This document shows, one piece after another, positions 33,405 through 45,103 of a DNA stretch of 64,000 nucleotides; position 1 is the first letter of the stretch, and every line of letters starts with the position of its first letter. The position numbers and the translations under genes were made by a program. The stretch covers positions 621,152 to 685,151 of the forward strand of contig MNCI01011532.1 in assembly GCA_015680685.1 (NCBI GenBank), read 5' to 3'. The notes under the pieces were generated by a model. That model was not told the origin of the DNA. It saw only the letters and a program-made list of their open reading frames with translations, and did not search any database. The stretch is from Gnetum montanum (lineage: Eukaryota > Streptophyta > Gnetopsida > Gnetales > Gnetaceae).

Positions 33405-35978
33405 ATGGATGAATACCAACATATGGAGAGATTCGACATGGAGAACGACTTCGAGGGTGGGCAATTTATTGGCGGCGAATTCTATTACGGAAAACGCAAA
33501 GAGAAAGCGAAGCAGTCCAAGGAGGATGTTATCTACGGCGTTTTCAATGAAACCGATTCTGATGACGAAGATGACTATGGCCGCAGTAGGAAAAAGAAGA
33601 GAAAAGGAGATGTTATCAGAAAACACGATCTTTCGAAGCCGGTGAATTTTGTTTCCACTGGCACTGTGATGCCGTCGGAAGAAATTGAGAAAAAAACGGA
33701 GGATGATGAGAGCGAAAATGGCAGCCAAAGGGGCGGCCTAGGGTTAGGGTCTGCAGAAAGTTCTTCTTCTGGCTTAGGGTTTAAGCAGCAGACCGAGGAT
33801 GAGGATGAGTTTTTTTTGCCTACTGCGTTTGGGAGGCAGATCAAGGAGAGCGTGGAGCGAAAAGAACGTGAAAAGGAAAAAGAGAAAAAGGATAAGTCTA
33901 GGTCAAAATCCAAGAGTGACATTGGTGACTTCGAGAGATATACGAAAGGTATTGGTATGAAGTTGCTGGAGAAAATGGGGTACAGAGGAGGCGGGCTCGG
34001 TAAGAATGAGCAGGGGATTGCGGTTCCCATTGAGGCAAAGCTCAGGCCGAAGAATATGGGCATGGGATTCAATGATTTCAAGGAGGTCAGTGCTGTTCCT
34101 GCTCTTGTTGCAGGATCCAAAGCTGCTGCTGAGTCTGAGGAAGTGAAGAAGAGCAAGAGTGGCAAGGAGAAGCTGTGGGCAAAGAGTTCTAAGAAGAAGA
34201 AGATCAAGGAGTATGTTACTGTTGAGGAATTACTGGCTCAGAAGCAGGAGCAGGGTGTTGAGGTTGTGCAGAAGGTTTTGGACATGAGGGGCCCCCAGGT
34301 AAGAGTGATCACTAATTTGGAGAATTTGAATGCGGAGCAGAAGGCCGTGGAGGAGCAGATTCCCATGCCGGAATTGCAGCACAATGTGAGGCTGATCGTG
34401 GACATGGCCGAGGCAGATATTCAGAAATTTGACAGGAATTTGAGGCACCAGAGGGAGTCCGTGGCCATTTTTCAGAAGGAGAAGGAACGTTTGCAGAAGC
34501 AGGCGGAGCGGCAGAAGCAGCAGCTTGATAACTTGGAGACCATTATGCTTGAGATTGAGCAGGCTAAAGCCGGCGTTGCTTCAGGTGCAATGAGTTTAGA
34601 TGTTCTTGCAGGTGTGTTTCAGGGTCTGAGAAATCGTTACAGAGAAGATTATAAGCTCTGCAATTTGGCCTGCGTTGCCGCTTCCTTGGCATTGCCGTTG
34701 CTGATGAAGGTGTTTGAAGGGTGGGAACCGTTTCAGCAGCCGGGTTATGGAGTTGAGGTGATGCAGATGTGGCAGAGGCTTTTGCAAGCAGATGAGGCTA
34801 TGGATTACAACATATACACGGAGGAGGAGCTCGGTGCTTCTGGTCCCTATAACAGACTCTTTTTCGAGGTAGTTCTTCCTGCAGTGAGAAGGGCTGCTAC
34901 ATGTTTTTGGGAACCCAGAGATCCGTTTCCTATGTTGAATTTTCTGGAAAAGTGGGAGAAGGCATTGCCGCCTTCAGCTCTGCATGAAATTCTGGGGTGC
35001 CTGGTTATGCCTAAACTCACAGCGGCTGTGGAATCCTGGAACCCGAAGATAGAAACAATCCCTATTCATCGCTGGTTGCATCCATGGCTTCCCTTTCTGG
35101 GGCAGAGAATGGAGCCACTGTATCCTCCGATCCAGTACAAGCTGAGGAACGCTCTTAAGGAATGGCGAGCCGATGATGAATCTGCCCTTGTAATTTTATC
35201 GCCATGGAAGACTGTTTTTGATCCAGTTAGCTGGGATCAGTTAATTGCTGTATCTATCAAACCCAAATTGATGGAAGCCATGCATACATTTGAGATCAAT
35301 CCAGCTAGCCAAAAATTAGATCAGTTTAAGTGGGTAATGAATTGGGCAGCTACGATTCCTGTTAATCACATGGTAGAGATTCTGGAGGCATGTTTTTTTG
35401 GAAAGTGGCACCAGGTTTTATATCATTGGTTGTGTTCAAATCCTGATTACGATGAAGTAACTGAATGGTTCAAGCATTGGAAGGGGCTTTTCCCTCCAGA
35501 GCTCCTTGAAAATGAGAGGATTCGGATTCAGCTTAACTATGGTTTAGAAATGATGGACCAAGCTGTACAGGGGATTACTGTTCAACAGCCAGGTGCACGA
35601 GAAAATGTGAGCTATCTCAAGGCAACAGAACAACGGCAATTTGAGGCTCTTAGACAGCAGCAAAAGCGAGCAGCAAACTATGCTCAGAGGCAAGCTTTTG
35701 GTGCTTATGCAAATGGAGCTCCTAATTATCCAGGAGAAGCACCGGAATTAAGCTTCAAAGGAGCGATTGAGAACTTTGCACAAGAACATGATATCCAGTT
35801 TTTGCCAAAAGTTGGCCGCACACTGGATGGTCATCAAATTTATAGCTTTGGCAATGTCAGCATCTGTGTTGACCTTCTGAACCAAAGGGTTCTTGCTCAG
35901 TCTGGAGAGAATTGGGTGCCCACATCATTGGAGCAGCTTCTTGAGATGAATCGTAGTCGAACTAGCAGGTCTAGGTGA
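33405..35978 (+). CDS. STIPL1: TFIP11/STIPL1-type G-patch splicing factor
   Basis: Nuclear protein of the tuftelin-interacting protein 11 family (yeast Ntr1/Spp382), which recruits and activates the Prp43 helicase to take apart spliceosomes. The frame is open upstream to 33231, but MDEYQHMERFDMENDFEGG matches the usual N-terminus of plant members, and AACAATGG is a good context, so I start at 33405 (857 residues). An acidic then basic N-terminal region comes first. The G-patch follows at residues about 180-226 (KGIGMKLLEKMGY, GGGLGKNEQG), then KLRPKNMGMGF, a coiled coil at about 333-389, the large helical GCFC domain at about 400-700, and a conserved C-terminal block (about 800-825, VGRTLDGHQIYSFGN). 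The end is SR-rich (MNRSRTSRSR). Single exon, no lesions; expected to be functional. Confidence 0.95.
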   Translation: MDEYQHMERFDMENDFEGGQFIGGEFYYGKRKEKAKQSKEDVIYGVFNETDSDDEDDYGRSRKKKRKGDVIRKHDLSKPVNFVSTGTVMPSEEIEKKTEDDESENGSQRGGLGLGSAESSSSGLGFKQQTEDEDEFFLPTAFGRQIKESVERKEREKEKEKKDKSRSKSKSDIGDFERYTKGIGMKLLEKMGYRGGGLGKNEQGIAVPIEAKLRPKNMGMGFNDFKEVSAVPALVAGSKAAAESEEVKKSKSGKEKLWAKSSKKKKIKEYVTVEELLAQKQEQGVEVVQKVLDMRGPQVRVITNLENLNAEQKAVEEQIPMPELQHNVRLIVDMAEADIQKFDRNLRHQRESVAIFQKEKERLQKQAERQKQQLDNLETIMLEIEQAKAGVASGAMSLDVLAGVFQGLRNRYREDYKLCNLACVAASLALPLLMKVFEGWEPFQQPGYGVEVMQMWQRLLQADEAMDYNIYTEEELGASGPYNRLFFEVVLPAVRRAATCFWEPRDPFPMLNFLEKWEKALPPSALHEILGCLVMPKLTAAVESWNPKIETIPIHRWLHPWLPFLGQRMEPLYPPIQYKLRNALKEWRADDESALVILSPWKTVFDPVSWDQLIAVSIKPKLMEAMHTFEINPASQKLDQFKWVMNWAATIPVNHMVEILEACFFGKWHQVLYHWLCSNPDYDEVTEWFKHWKGLFPPELLENERIRIQLNYGLEMMDQAVQGITVQQPGARENVSYLKATEQRQFEALRQQQKRAANYAQRQAFGAYANGAPNYPGEAPELSFKGAIENFAQEHDIQFLPKVGRTLDGHQIYSFGNVSICVDLLNQRVLAQSGENWVPTSLEQLLEMNRSRTSRSR

Positions 35979-36194
35979 GTCAGTGAGGGTGCCTTTGAGG
36001 AGAAGACATCATTGTTCTGCCTATCATGGAAATACACTGGAGCTTTGAAAAAAATCAAAATTCGAGGTTTTTGTCTCAAGTTGAATGTCATATTTGTTTT
36101 ATAACATGTAAAGATGTTCTTCAACTTGATCTCTCAAATATTCTTTATGCAATTTTGCTCAATGCCCTACAAACAGCGTTGTTTTATTATTTTC
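35979..36194 (+). other. STIPL1 3' UTR
   Basis: Sequence between the stop codon and the dispersed repeat. No clear polyadenylation signal stands out, so the transcript may end inside the repeat. Confidence 0.4.
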
Positions 36195-36900
36195 TTGATA
36201 CCGGTTTTTGGGATTAAGCATCAATTATTTATATATTGTTTATAGAGAAATTGATTTATTACTCTGTCATTTGTTTCATTATTCTGTGCCGGTGACCCGG
36301 ATTATCTGAGCTGAAGTAGAAAAAAAGGCGTGTTTCTCATCCAAAATCTTCAAAACATCTCATAGTTGTAAGGCAAATTTGATGGCAGCCTTTTGGGTGT
36401 AATACAAGATCTCATTGTGCACTATGCCTGTCTGATGCCTTCAGGTGTCTATTGTCTAACAACATTATGGTGCAGTTAAAGATAGCAACAAATGTTAGAT
36501 TAGAATATTGATTTGTTTTGGTCCATGCAATTTCTAGTGTGCTAATGAAACTGCGTTGAAGCTCAAATGAATGAGCATGCAGTAGAATTGTCATCAGTTT
36601 TGAAATGACCATTTACTCTGACAAGTGAAAGAAAGATCAATGGTTTTAAATATATAAACCTGATCAGTTGTGTGAAAGTGTGACACGTTCTGGCAGGCTT
36701 GTTTTAAAATGGAGGGTTTCTTTGGAAGCATCCTCATGACCAGAGTAATCTTCTTATTTTTACCCTTACATTTCAATTTTGCAGCTTAACTGTTAGCAAT
36801 GATAAACGTCTTTTTGTTTACTGATGATGCAGCATCAAGTTTTTCAAACTGTGATTAACGTCTTGCGGTTTTCTATATTTCCAATAATAAATTGTAGCAT
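36195..36900 (+). repeat. Dispersed repeat, copy 2 (STIPL1 3' flank)
   Basis: Collinear with 3130-4185 inside TIMELESS intron 6, same strand. Examples: GTGACCCGGATTATCTGAGC, CTTGTTTTAAAATGGAGGGT and GCATCAAGTTTTTCAAACTG. It lacks the internal 320 bp of copy 1. Confidence 0.8.
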
Positions 36901-37629
36901 GTATTAAAATTAGAAAAAGACGCAATCGCCAACCAACATGCCGGCTCATGCAATCTCTTTCATATTTCCAATTTCCATATTTTGACAGTGAATGATTTGA
37001 ACAGTAAAAGATTCCTGTATTCTAATGGAAAAAAATGATTGCAGAGATGCTAGATGAAAGCCTGTAACAGAATTGAAAAGTTTGCTTAACCTCTGTATAG
37101 CATATTCGCGATAGTTATGTAGAATAGTATGTTTATTAGGTTTCATAACTGATGTAGAATAGTACATGTATGCTTTAGGGATTTGTCTTACAATAAAAAT
37201 TCGAGTACAAGGCCACTTGTTTGATGTAAATTTCCATTTTTTATTGAGTTTGTATAGACATATTTGTATCTACATTACTGTATTAAGACACGGATGTCCA
37301 AACATAACAAGAGGACTTATTTACCCATTCTTTTTCTGCACACATACTGTTTGAATGCATTTTTAAAAATCGGTCTCATCTATTTTGTACCAGTTGTTTT
37401 ATTCATAGTGAATATATGTATGTATGTATGTGTGGATATATATTTTTCTGTATACATTATTTCTTCCAAAATTTTTAGTTTCCAGTCCTTATGATGCATC
37501 TGACAAATCATTGATTTGGTTATATTGGTTTATGGTTTAGGGGACATCCTATGAGTATATGACCATTATTGTACAGAATTATGTTGAAAGCTTGGCATGT
37601 AAAGTATCCATATTGAAACCGAACTCTAG
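36901..37629. other. No gene seen upstream of the GT47 exon
   Basis: AT-rich. No upstream GT47 exon could be found here. Confidence 0.4.
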
Positions 37630-39824
37630 TGGCTGATCACTTCTTTGTTGCATGCCATGATGTTGGAGTAAGGGCAACAACTGAAGGCCTTCCCGATCTT
37701 GTGAAAAATGCCATTAGAGTTGTTTGTTCCCCAAGCTACAATGTTGGGTATATAGCTCTCAAGGATGTAGCTCTACCACAGGTCTTCCAGCGTTTTGCTT
37801 TGCCAGCTCGTGGAAATGACACACAGACCAGGTCTGAATCTGCTACAGCAAATTGATAAACTGTATATTTTATTTCATTTTGTTGCGTCTTTGTCAAACA
37901 GTTTGTTCCATTTTGGTTGACTATACTCCTTTGTTAGCAAATCAGTGTTCTTTTTTGTCCACAATGAATTGTTCTGTATCGAGCTTTTGATTCATTTACT
38001 CATCAGTGCATACAAGTTTGTTTGTAAACATATATTTTTTCTGGTGTAATGAACTTGTATTATGGAGCTGTTCAGTTAGGCTTGCCAAAGTGTTACCATT
38101 AAGGAAACAGCATTTGTTAGACTGCCATTCAAGTGGACATTAAATTTTTTTTAAAGAAAAATAAAATTTGTACAACAGTCGAACTGAATGGGTTCAAAGC
38201 GTTCTCAAAGAGTTTGGTTGATGAACACATAAGCAATCTTCTTCATTGTTTTCTCGGGCAGATGTCACTTGGGTAAATAAACAAAAGTCAAGGCAATAGC
38301 TTTAATGTCATAGCCTTATGTACATAGTCTAGCACAGGAATATTTACTGCTTTAAGTATGGCCACTCAGATTTTCTTGTTGCATCATCATCATCATTCCC
38401 ACCTCACTCCAAATTTCCAACTACATGAGGTTGGCTTTATAGGTTTCTTTCACTATCGACATTTATCAAGAGGAGTATTAACAATTTTTACAACTTATTA
38501 GATGTCTTTCCTTACTACTCTCGATGTCTGTTTTCGTTTTCCCTCTTTTGTTGCCCTTTCTCCAATTTAAGCAAGCAATCTCTTTTCACGTGTGCGTTTT
38601 GTGGTCTACACAAGATATAGCCAAACCATTTTTAGGTAGCTTTCTTTCATTTATTACATATTGACAATAGCTTTTTACTTCTTCTAGTATGTGAATGCTA
38701 GTTCATCTTATTTTGTGATGTGTAACATCCGTTTCGTCTCTCTACCACAATAGCACATTTCTTTTTTTCTTCATTAATGCTCATCACTTTCCACCATACG
38801 AAATTGCAGGTGTAATTGCTGTTCCCTTTCACGTTACTCAAATTCCTATATAACAGATCACACTGCTGGCCGGTGTCCATTTTGTCTATCCTGCTTCAGT
38901 TTGCTTAATATCATTATTAAGATTCTCTCATCTCTCTTTGCTCTCATGAGCTTTTGGATTCATCCAAAGCTACCAGCCTTAGGTTATAATAGATGCATGC
39001 TGTGTACATGTCTTTATCACTGTGACTCCAAGCACGCCACTGTGACAGCTTAGCCATTTGCAGGCACAGTAGCTTCAAATATCAGCTGCCATAACCATGC
39101 CTTATATGTATACTATGCAAAAGCAAGTTTTTTTTAGGCGGGCAGAGAGCTAAACCCACAAATGAGAAATATTCATATCCTTATATCTAAAACTAAAGTA
39201 CACGTTATTGACTACATACAGCAATTTGGCCAGCTTTATATCGGAAATAGATACGTCTAGCAGATGGTGTTTAATTACAACGCAAATAATGAATCATAAA
39301 ATGTTACGTTGTAGCAGGAATTCTGTGTAAGAATTTGCAGTGAATACATTACTTAAGAAGCAAGACTGATTTCACTATCATAAATTCTATTTCCAATAAA
39401 AATATAGTGTTATTACCTTGTCTATTTTTTTTAACCACTACTGCAAATTTTCTATTCACTACAAGAGAGTTAAGGACATAGGGCATTCCATAATAATCCA
39501 GAAAACAACTCTTATATTGTAAAACCTTATAAGCATAATTCTCTTGAGATATGATCTGAAGTGCCATCCTTTGGGAGTTGGTTTATTTGAATTAACTTTC
39601 CATATTTGATACGAATTCAATTTTCTTACATTGAATAGAAAATGAACTTGAATCTTCATGTAGCATGTTACTATTTGTTAAAGGAGAAACATTTAATTTT
39701 GTTTCAGGTGCAACATCATTTTCAATGGAACTTGCCTCCAATCCAGTTCGATGCATTTCACATGGCTATGTATGATCTCTGGCAACGACATTTTACCGTA
39801 AAGCGTGAAATTGTTAATTGCTGA
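37630..39824 (+). pseudogene. Exostosin-family GT47 glycosyltransferase, two exons only
   Basis: Exon 37630-37831 (AG before, GT after) encodes ADHFFVACHDVGVRAT, LVKNAIRVVCSPSYN and KDVALPQVF, a core block of plant GT47 enzymes, which are Golgi type II membrane proteins making wall polysaccharides or glycoproteins. Exon 39708-39824 follows TTTGTTTCAG and encodes VQHHFQWNLPPIQFDAFHM and a stop, the C-terminus of the same family. The block normally between them (the 'GFWAGHRNSK'-like and 'CPGGSQ'-like regions) is not found in the 1.9 kb between, which holds an RTE LINE fragment. Upstream exons are also not in view. The two frames are undamaged, so loss may be recent, or the missing exons may be misassembled. 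Most similar in memory to the Arabidopsis At1g21480 group; subgroup uncertain. Confidence 0.75.
38382..38960 (-). mobile_element. RTE-type LINE 3' end, minus strand
   Basis: Starts (plus view) with CATCATCATCATCATT, then CAACTACATGAGGTTGGCTT, the reverse of the ACC-CAA-TGATGATGATG tail typical of plant RTE LINEs. It continues with degenerate C-terminal RT sequence (AGCCAAACCATTTTTAGGTA and CTCTACCACAATAGCACAT regions). 5'-truncated. Confidence 0.6.
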
Positions 39825-40144
39825 AATTTTGTATCAATTCATGAGATATCAAAGCAAAGCTTTCATTCTATTTTGTAAATGTATTATCCGCTGCTATGTT
39901 ATTTGTTCAGATCAAAAACAGGTATCACAATTTCTTGAATGATCATGCACTTCCTTGAAATTGTTAGTGTTGCTAAAATAGAGCTTGTGAAAGCAAGCTA
40001 ACTGTTGGATTTGTCATGATGGTAAAATAGTTTAAGCATCTATTTATTCTAAGACCCAGAAGTTTAGGAGTTTTACAGCAGTGTTAAGTTTACTTTTATG
40101 GTGGAAATGTGTGATTTCTAAATAGTATACGGGTTTTGTTTATT
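39825..40144. other. No gene seen
   Basis: AT-rich flank after the last GT47 exon, presumably its 3' UTR and spacer. Confidence 0.35.
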
Positions 40145-40195
40145 TAGCTGACCCCATGTAGGTGGGATGGAATAAAGTTAGGATGATGATGAGAC
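40145..40195 (+). mobile_element. RTE-type LINE 3' terminus, very short
   Basis: TTAGCTGACCCCATGTAGGT, then AAAGTTAGGATGATGATGAG: only the last 50 bp of an RTE element with its (TGA)n tail. Confidence 0.6.
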
Positions 40196-40970
40196 ATGTT
40201 TTCTTGATTTGAAACCTAAAATTTTGGTTGCAATACATTAATTAGCAGCTTTTCCACCCAGTGAATTTTAAAACATCGCTGTATATTTTTATCATCAGGA
40301 TGCACTTTTAGTTTTTAAAATTACCAAGGATTTAAAAAAAAACCTTTATGAACCAAAGGTTAAACCATACCGATGACCTAAAACTCTGGGTCACACACAA
40401 GTTTAATGAGAAATCAAACATCCTCTTAAATCTCCTTGCTTAATTTCTAACCTGTGAAATAAATACTGGGCAATTGTATTTTTTTTCCACTTTCATGCAA
40501 ATTGTTATGTTTATTTTTGGTTAAAAAATGTTGATCCTAGATTATTGATTTCTTTCATCATCTTTCACAAGGACTTCTATTAACCTATATTATCTGATGA
40601 ATGTTTTCCCACTTTTCTAAAGCGTTCTGGCAATGATGCGATTGCATAATGGGTAATACAGGAATCCGGAATGTGTTGAGGCAAGAAATTTTCATCGAAG
40701 ACAGGTTTTCAGATAATAAAGTTGAATTTTGATGCCAAATTTTAATATTTTATGAGCTAATTTCTATGTTGGTAGACTTTGGTACCAACATCACCAAACA
40801 TCCCTCATTCAATTAGGATTGTTAATCATTTCGTAGATGATGATGGACTATCTATGAAATTGGTGAACTTAGTAGAGCAGAAACTGTATAAGAAGAAAGA
40901 AAATTGTTTTTGGAAAATCTAATTTAGATTTGGTTGCTTATGCAGGTTATCGGATTGATTTGGAAGCTAC

Positions 40971-41056
40971 GAATCATAAAAGCTAAGTTGCGCTAATTAG
41001 TTGTTTCATGGTAGAATCATAAAAGCTAAGTTGCGCTAATTAGTTGTTTCATGGTA
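40971..41056 (+). repeat. Perfect tandem duplication of 43 bp
   Basis: GAATCATAAAAGCTAAGTTG and the following 23 bases occur twice without a difference, at 40971-41013 and 41014-41056. Confidence 0.95.
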
Positions 41057-41327
41057 GTTTTGTAATGTTGCAGAAAAGCTATATTTATAATTTTTTAGTC
41101 AAAAGTTTTTCAAATTATGTATTGGGTAATGTTTTATTTAAGATAGAGGATAAAGTATATCGCTATACAGTGAGGGCTGTAGCATTGTGGGCAAAAGAAT
41201 TATTTCTCAATTATGAAGTGAGTTTGATTCTGTCTTTGCTTACGGGTGTGGTAGCATTGAAACAGCCTTGTGGTGGGGCACTCTTGTCTAGTGGGTCACA
41301 TCTATCTTGCTATGTGGATAGGGGTTG

Positions 41328-41520
41328 AATTTTAGAGGTGTGTTGAAAAATTAAAATTTTTATCCATTAAAGCAAAACATGTCTTATTGCGAATAGTTCT
41401 ACCTCCTAGGATCAATGTTCCACAAACCTCAAATTTTAGAAGTATGTTCAAAGATTAAATTTTTATCTTTTAAAGCAAGATAAGTGTCAATGGAAACAAT
41501 GTTGCTACCTAGGATTGCTC
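41328..41520 (+). repeat. Diverged tandem duplication, period about 104 bp
   Basis: AATTTTAGAGGTGTGTTGAA at 41328 recurs as AATTTTAGAAGTATGTTCAA at 41432. Both are followed by ATTTTTATCYWTTAAAGCAA and CTACCTMGGAT words. Confidence 0.6.
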
Positions 41521-42045
41521 TAGTCATATAGTGAAATTAATAAAAATATATGAATAGAATTGAGGTAGGATGGTCAAAATCAACACAAGTTGGTTGTATT
41601 CTATAGGATAAAAGAATACTAATAAAACTAAAAGGAAAAATTTACAGGACAACAACCAAGCTTGCTATCTTATATAGTGATGAATGTTAGGCAATACAAA
41701 GGATGTATGAATAACAAATCAGAAAAGATAAATTGTACAATATAACATTATACAAAAACTTGGAGTAGCGTCTATTTTAGATAAGTTATATAAATGGTGT
41801 TTTAGGTGGTTTGGACATGTACAAAGATTAGATAAAGTGTCCATAAGAAATGGTTGCTACATTACTATTCTAGGAAAGCCATTGAAAGGAAGATCAGAAA
41901 ATAGATGGGAAAAACAATTGAATATTATTTGAAGAAATTGCAGATAAATAAAGATTTAGCTGTTTATAGAGGCAAATGGTGAAAAAGAACTTAGGTAGCT
42001 TACCCCATTTTTTTGGAACAAGGCTAGGATGATGATGAAAAGCAA
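41521..42045 (+). mobile_element. RTE-type LINE, 3' part
   Basis: Broken frames give WFGHVQRLDK, GKPLKGRSENRWEK and KLKGKIYRTT, the C-terminal part of an RTE reverse transcriptase. The end is GTAGCTTACCCC ... AAGGCTAGGATGATGATGA. Closely related to the copy at 62.5-63.0 kb. 5'-truncated, with many stops. Confidence 0.75.
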
Positions 42046-43092
42046 GATAAGTGTTTAAAACTCAATCTTGTTTCTAAAAAGCAAATAATTGTTTCTCAGG
42101 TTTGGTTTGTGGTCATGGCTATTTGTACCTAACATATATTATGGCTGAAAAAGTTTCTTCAAACAATTAGGAAAGTTAATTAATTAAATAAACTTAATTA
42201 ATTTTGATATGTCACTAAAAGATCATATGAACTAGGTTCAAAGATAGACCTCTATTAAGAAAGTTTCTTGGAACTAGTTTCAACATGGGAATGGAAGGGC
42301 ATGAGACCCATGTTTGAAGGTACATCATTAACCATTGACCTAGGATAATATTTCAACTAATTAATTAACAACTAAGTTAATATGCTTCATGTTATTTTCC
42401 TCAAATAAACTAACAAATTAGTCATGTAGTTATGTTGCATTTTCAATTAATCACATGATGGCAATCTTGAGGATGATACAATGCAATGTTATTGAAAGAG
42501 GTATGATTTGGTCTGGAATTTAAATAGGAGGGTAATGTGAATTTTATTAATCATACTTTATACATGAAGCACATTATGTCCATGCACTAGGTACCTCAAG
42601 ACCCTAACTCTTGTGTCCCATTCTCTCTCACAATTGCACCTCACATCTAGTGTAAATTATTATTTTCAAGCATGTGATTATATGAAAAGGATAATTGCAA
42701 ATGACCAATAGGCATTTTTTGATTTGTGCTTTTTGTTGGCATTAAACTACTAGGATTCCTATGGACTTGGTAGTTATCCAAGGGCAAAAAGGTAAGAGTC
42801 TACTATGGGGTAAACCTATTTAGATAATTATTGTCAATAATTTGATATATTTTCACTTAAAAATCTCAAGATCCTATGTGGCTTATTTTAACCTTGCAAA
42901 TCTTTGATTTTGCTTTTCAAAACCTTACTCTATGAACATAAAATATCATATTTTATGAGTCCTATGCCAACTCACTTTGAAGTTGTGATTTAATTATGGG
43001 AGAACGGAAAAATAGGGATTAAAAAAAATTTTTAATGTATAAAAATAGAAAATTAAGGCAAATATGATAAATTTAACATTTTAGAATATTAT
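42046..43092. other. Repeat-like spacer without a gene
   Basis: About 42290-42900 resembles 25250-25900 inside the Ty3/gypsy element (GATACAATGCAATGTTATTG). The rest is AT-rich. Nothing coding was seen. Confidence 0.4.
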
Positions 43093-44861
43093 TGATGAGC
43101 GATGAGGTACCTCTACGCCCAACCATACGAATCACAAAGCGTCCATGTGCAATTCAGTCGAATTTCGTGTACTTTATAGGTTTTGGTACGTTAGTCTTCT
43201 AGGAAGTGAACCTTGCCTTAAGGTCATTCGTTGCTGTCTCGATTACACTTGTGAAGCATAATGGTATGGTTAAGAGTAATCAAGGCATATAATTTTTATT
43301 ATCTTATGTTTTATGGTTTTGGTGCTTAAGAGAGATAGAGTAATTTAATAATTAATTTAATTTAACTAACTAACTAATCTTTAACTAATCCTAACATAAG
43401 CATTCAATCCCACTTTCTGGACATGTTCTAAACCCACGTATCCATTGTTGGTGATGGGATGCGATATCGCATGGGCTGTGATATCGCGTATGCGATATTG
43501 CATCCGTCGCGATATCGCGTACGTGATGTATCGTACGCAATATCGCAGTCCGCTGCCATTTCTATAAATAAGAGGCGGCTCTTTCTCATTTTTCCATTTA
43601 GATCTAGACCGTAGCCAAACTCTTGTAGTTTTTCCATTCCAGAGTTAGAATATTTTCCATGTGCCCGCAGTAGGAGTCCTAAAGTGAACAGATCTTTATT
43701 TGAGCAATTTTGTACCTGAGCACACAGTTGTGTACGACAATAAAGATGAACTTTTGGATAAACCTTGCAGTGCATGGACTAAGCTAATGAGGATTTAATT
43801 ATTGTTAATTGTTAAATGCTTTTAAATGTTTTCTTAAGGACTTAATCTCTTTCAACCCTCAACTCTCATAGTTAAGTGCATTTGGTACGACCACTTCAAG
43901 CACGTGCATTATGCTTGGTAATCCCAGTAACGAATAGCGTTTGGTAATCCCAGTTGCATTGGTTCAGGGTGTGAAACAACAAGTGGGAATGGATACTGAT
44001 GCTAGGATAATTAGAGCTTAGTTAGTACTTAGTCTCTTTACCCTTTTCTCTCTTAGCATAGGCGATAAAACATAAAAGATATACAAATCACATACCTCAA
44101 GCTTATTTAACCATACAACTGTGACAAATACAAGTAAGCTTGGGAGGACAACGATTGATTAACCTTAAATGTTCCATAAGGCGTGTAGGCACTTAGTCTG
44201 CGGAGTTTGACTGGATTGCGTGTGTAACACTCGTATTCGTATGGTTGAGTGTAGGGGTGCCTTGTCACTCATCAGCTGGGTTATCAAGTGCTACACTACT
44301 GGGTGCACCAAACAATAATGTAGTTGGGATTACCAAGCGAATACGTGTTGCGCTCGAAGCAGTTGTACTTATGTATTTAACCTATCTAGCTTATCTCGCT
44401 TAATTAGCTTAATTACTAAAAAATATTAAATAATTAATTGAAAGCATTGAATGCATAAATAAATATCTAAACTATGTAGAATGCTACAAGGCTTATCAAG
44501 AAGCTCATTTTTATTGCCATATACATTGTCATGCTCAGGTATAACAATGATCGAATAAAGATTTGTACACAATGACTCCTATTGTAGGCACTCAAGAGAA
44601 ATATTCTAACTTTCAAATGTAAAAATTGCAAGAGTTCGACTACCTTTATGAATCTCATATCCATAAGCACGGCTAGGAGCTTGTATTTATAGTTTTTGCT
44701 CTAGGGCTATGTCGATGGGGCCTTGTCAACGTAGCAAATGCTATGTTGATGTGTTTCCGTTGACGAAGCAACATCACATAAACAGGGACTTGTCGACGAG
44801 TGCTCGTTGTCGAGGTTGTGTCAATGGGGGCTCGTTGACGTGACACATTGACGTTTGATCA
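43093..44861 (-). repeat. 3' LTR of the Athila-like element, interrupted
   Basis: Matches 56352-57268 in 43093-43451 and 44275-44861; the middle is a nested solo LTR. TGATGAGC begins and TTTGATCA ends the LTR in plus view. Confidence 0.88.
43452..44274 (+). mobile_element. Nested solo LTR with GATATC palindromes
   Basis: 823 bp from TGATGGGATG to CACTCATCA, flanked by GTTGG (43447-43451) and GCTGG (44275-44279). The empty site is seen at the equivalent place (near 56695) in the other LTR. Its U3 holds repeated GCGATATCGC-like palindromes (43460-43550). A TATA box lies near 43564 (CTATAAATAAGAGGCGGC), and a polyadenylation-type AATAAAGATG near 43739. Related to the LTR at 63184. Confidence 0.9.
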
Positions 44862-45103
44862 TACCCTCACAATTGAATGAATATTCGTCATTGAGTTCTT
44901 TTACAAAATTGGGAAGGTATGAGATTATTTATTGACTCTTAACAAAACAAAACAAACTGACTTGACAAAACTGAGTGCTCGAGTGTACATATCAACAAAT
45001 TACAAAAATTGTGGTGTTCATGATACAAAATTGAACACCATTACATGACTCTTCAAAAATTTGGACAACACATCCTTTGATGGCTTGAAGATGGTGGTGA
45101 AGA

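Noticed and set aside
33575-34207. 210-codon minus-strand ORF
   Set aside because: Shadow of the STIPL1 coding sequence; low-complexity S/F/L composition from the repetitive lysine and glutamate codons.
36026-37494. Several short plus-strand ORFs downstream of STIPL1
   Set aside because: They run through the dispersed repeat and AT-rich sequence with no conserved motif.
37860-39700. Central GT47 exons
   Set aside because: Searched by eye in all plus frames for the expected GFWAGH-like and CPGGSQ-like motifs; none found.
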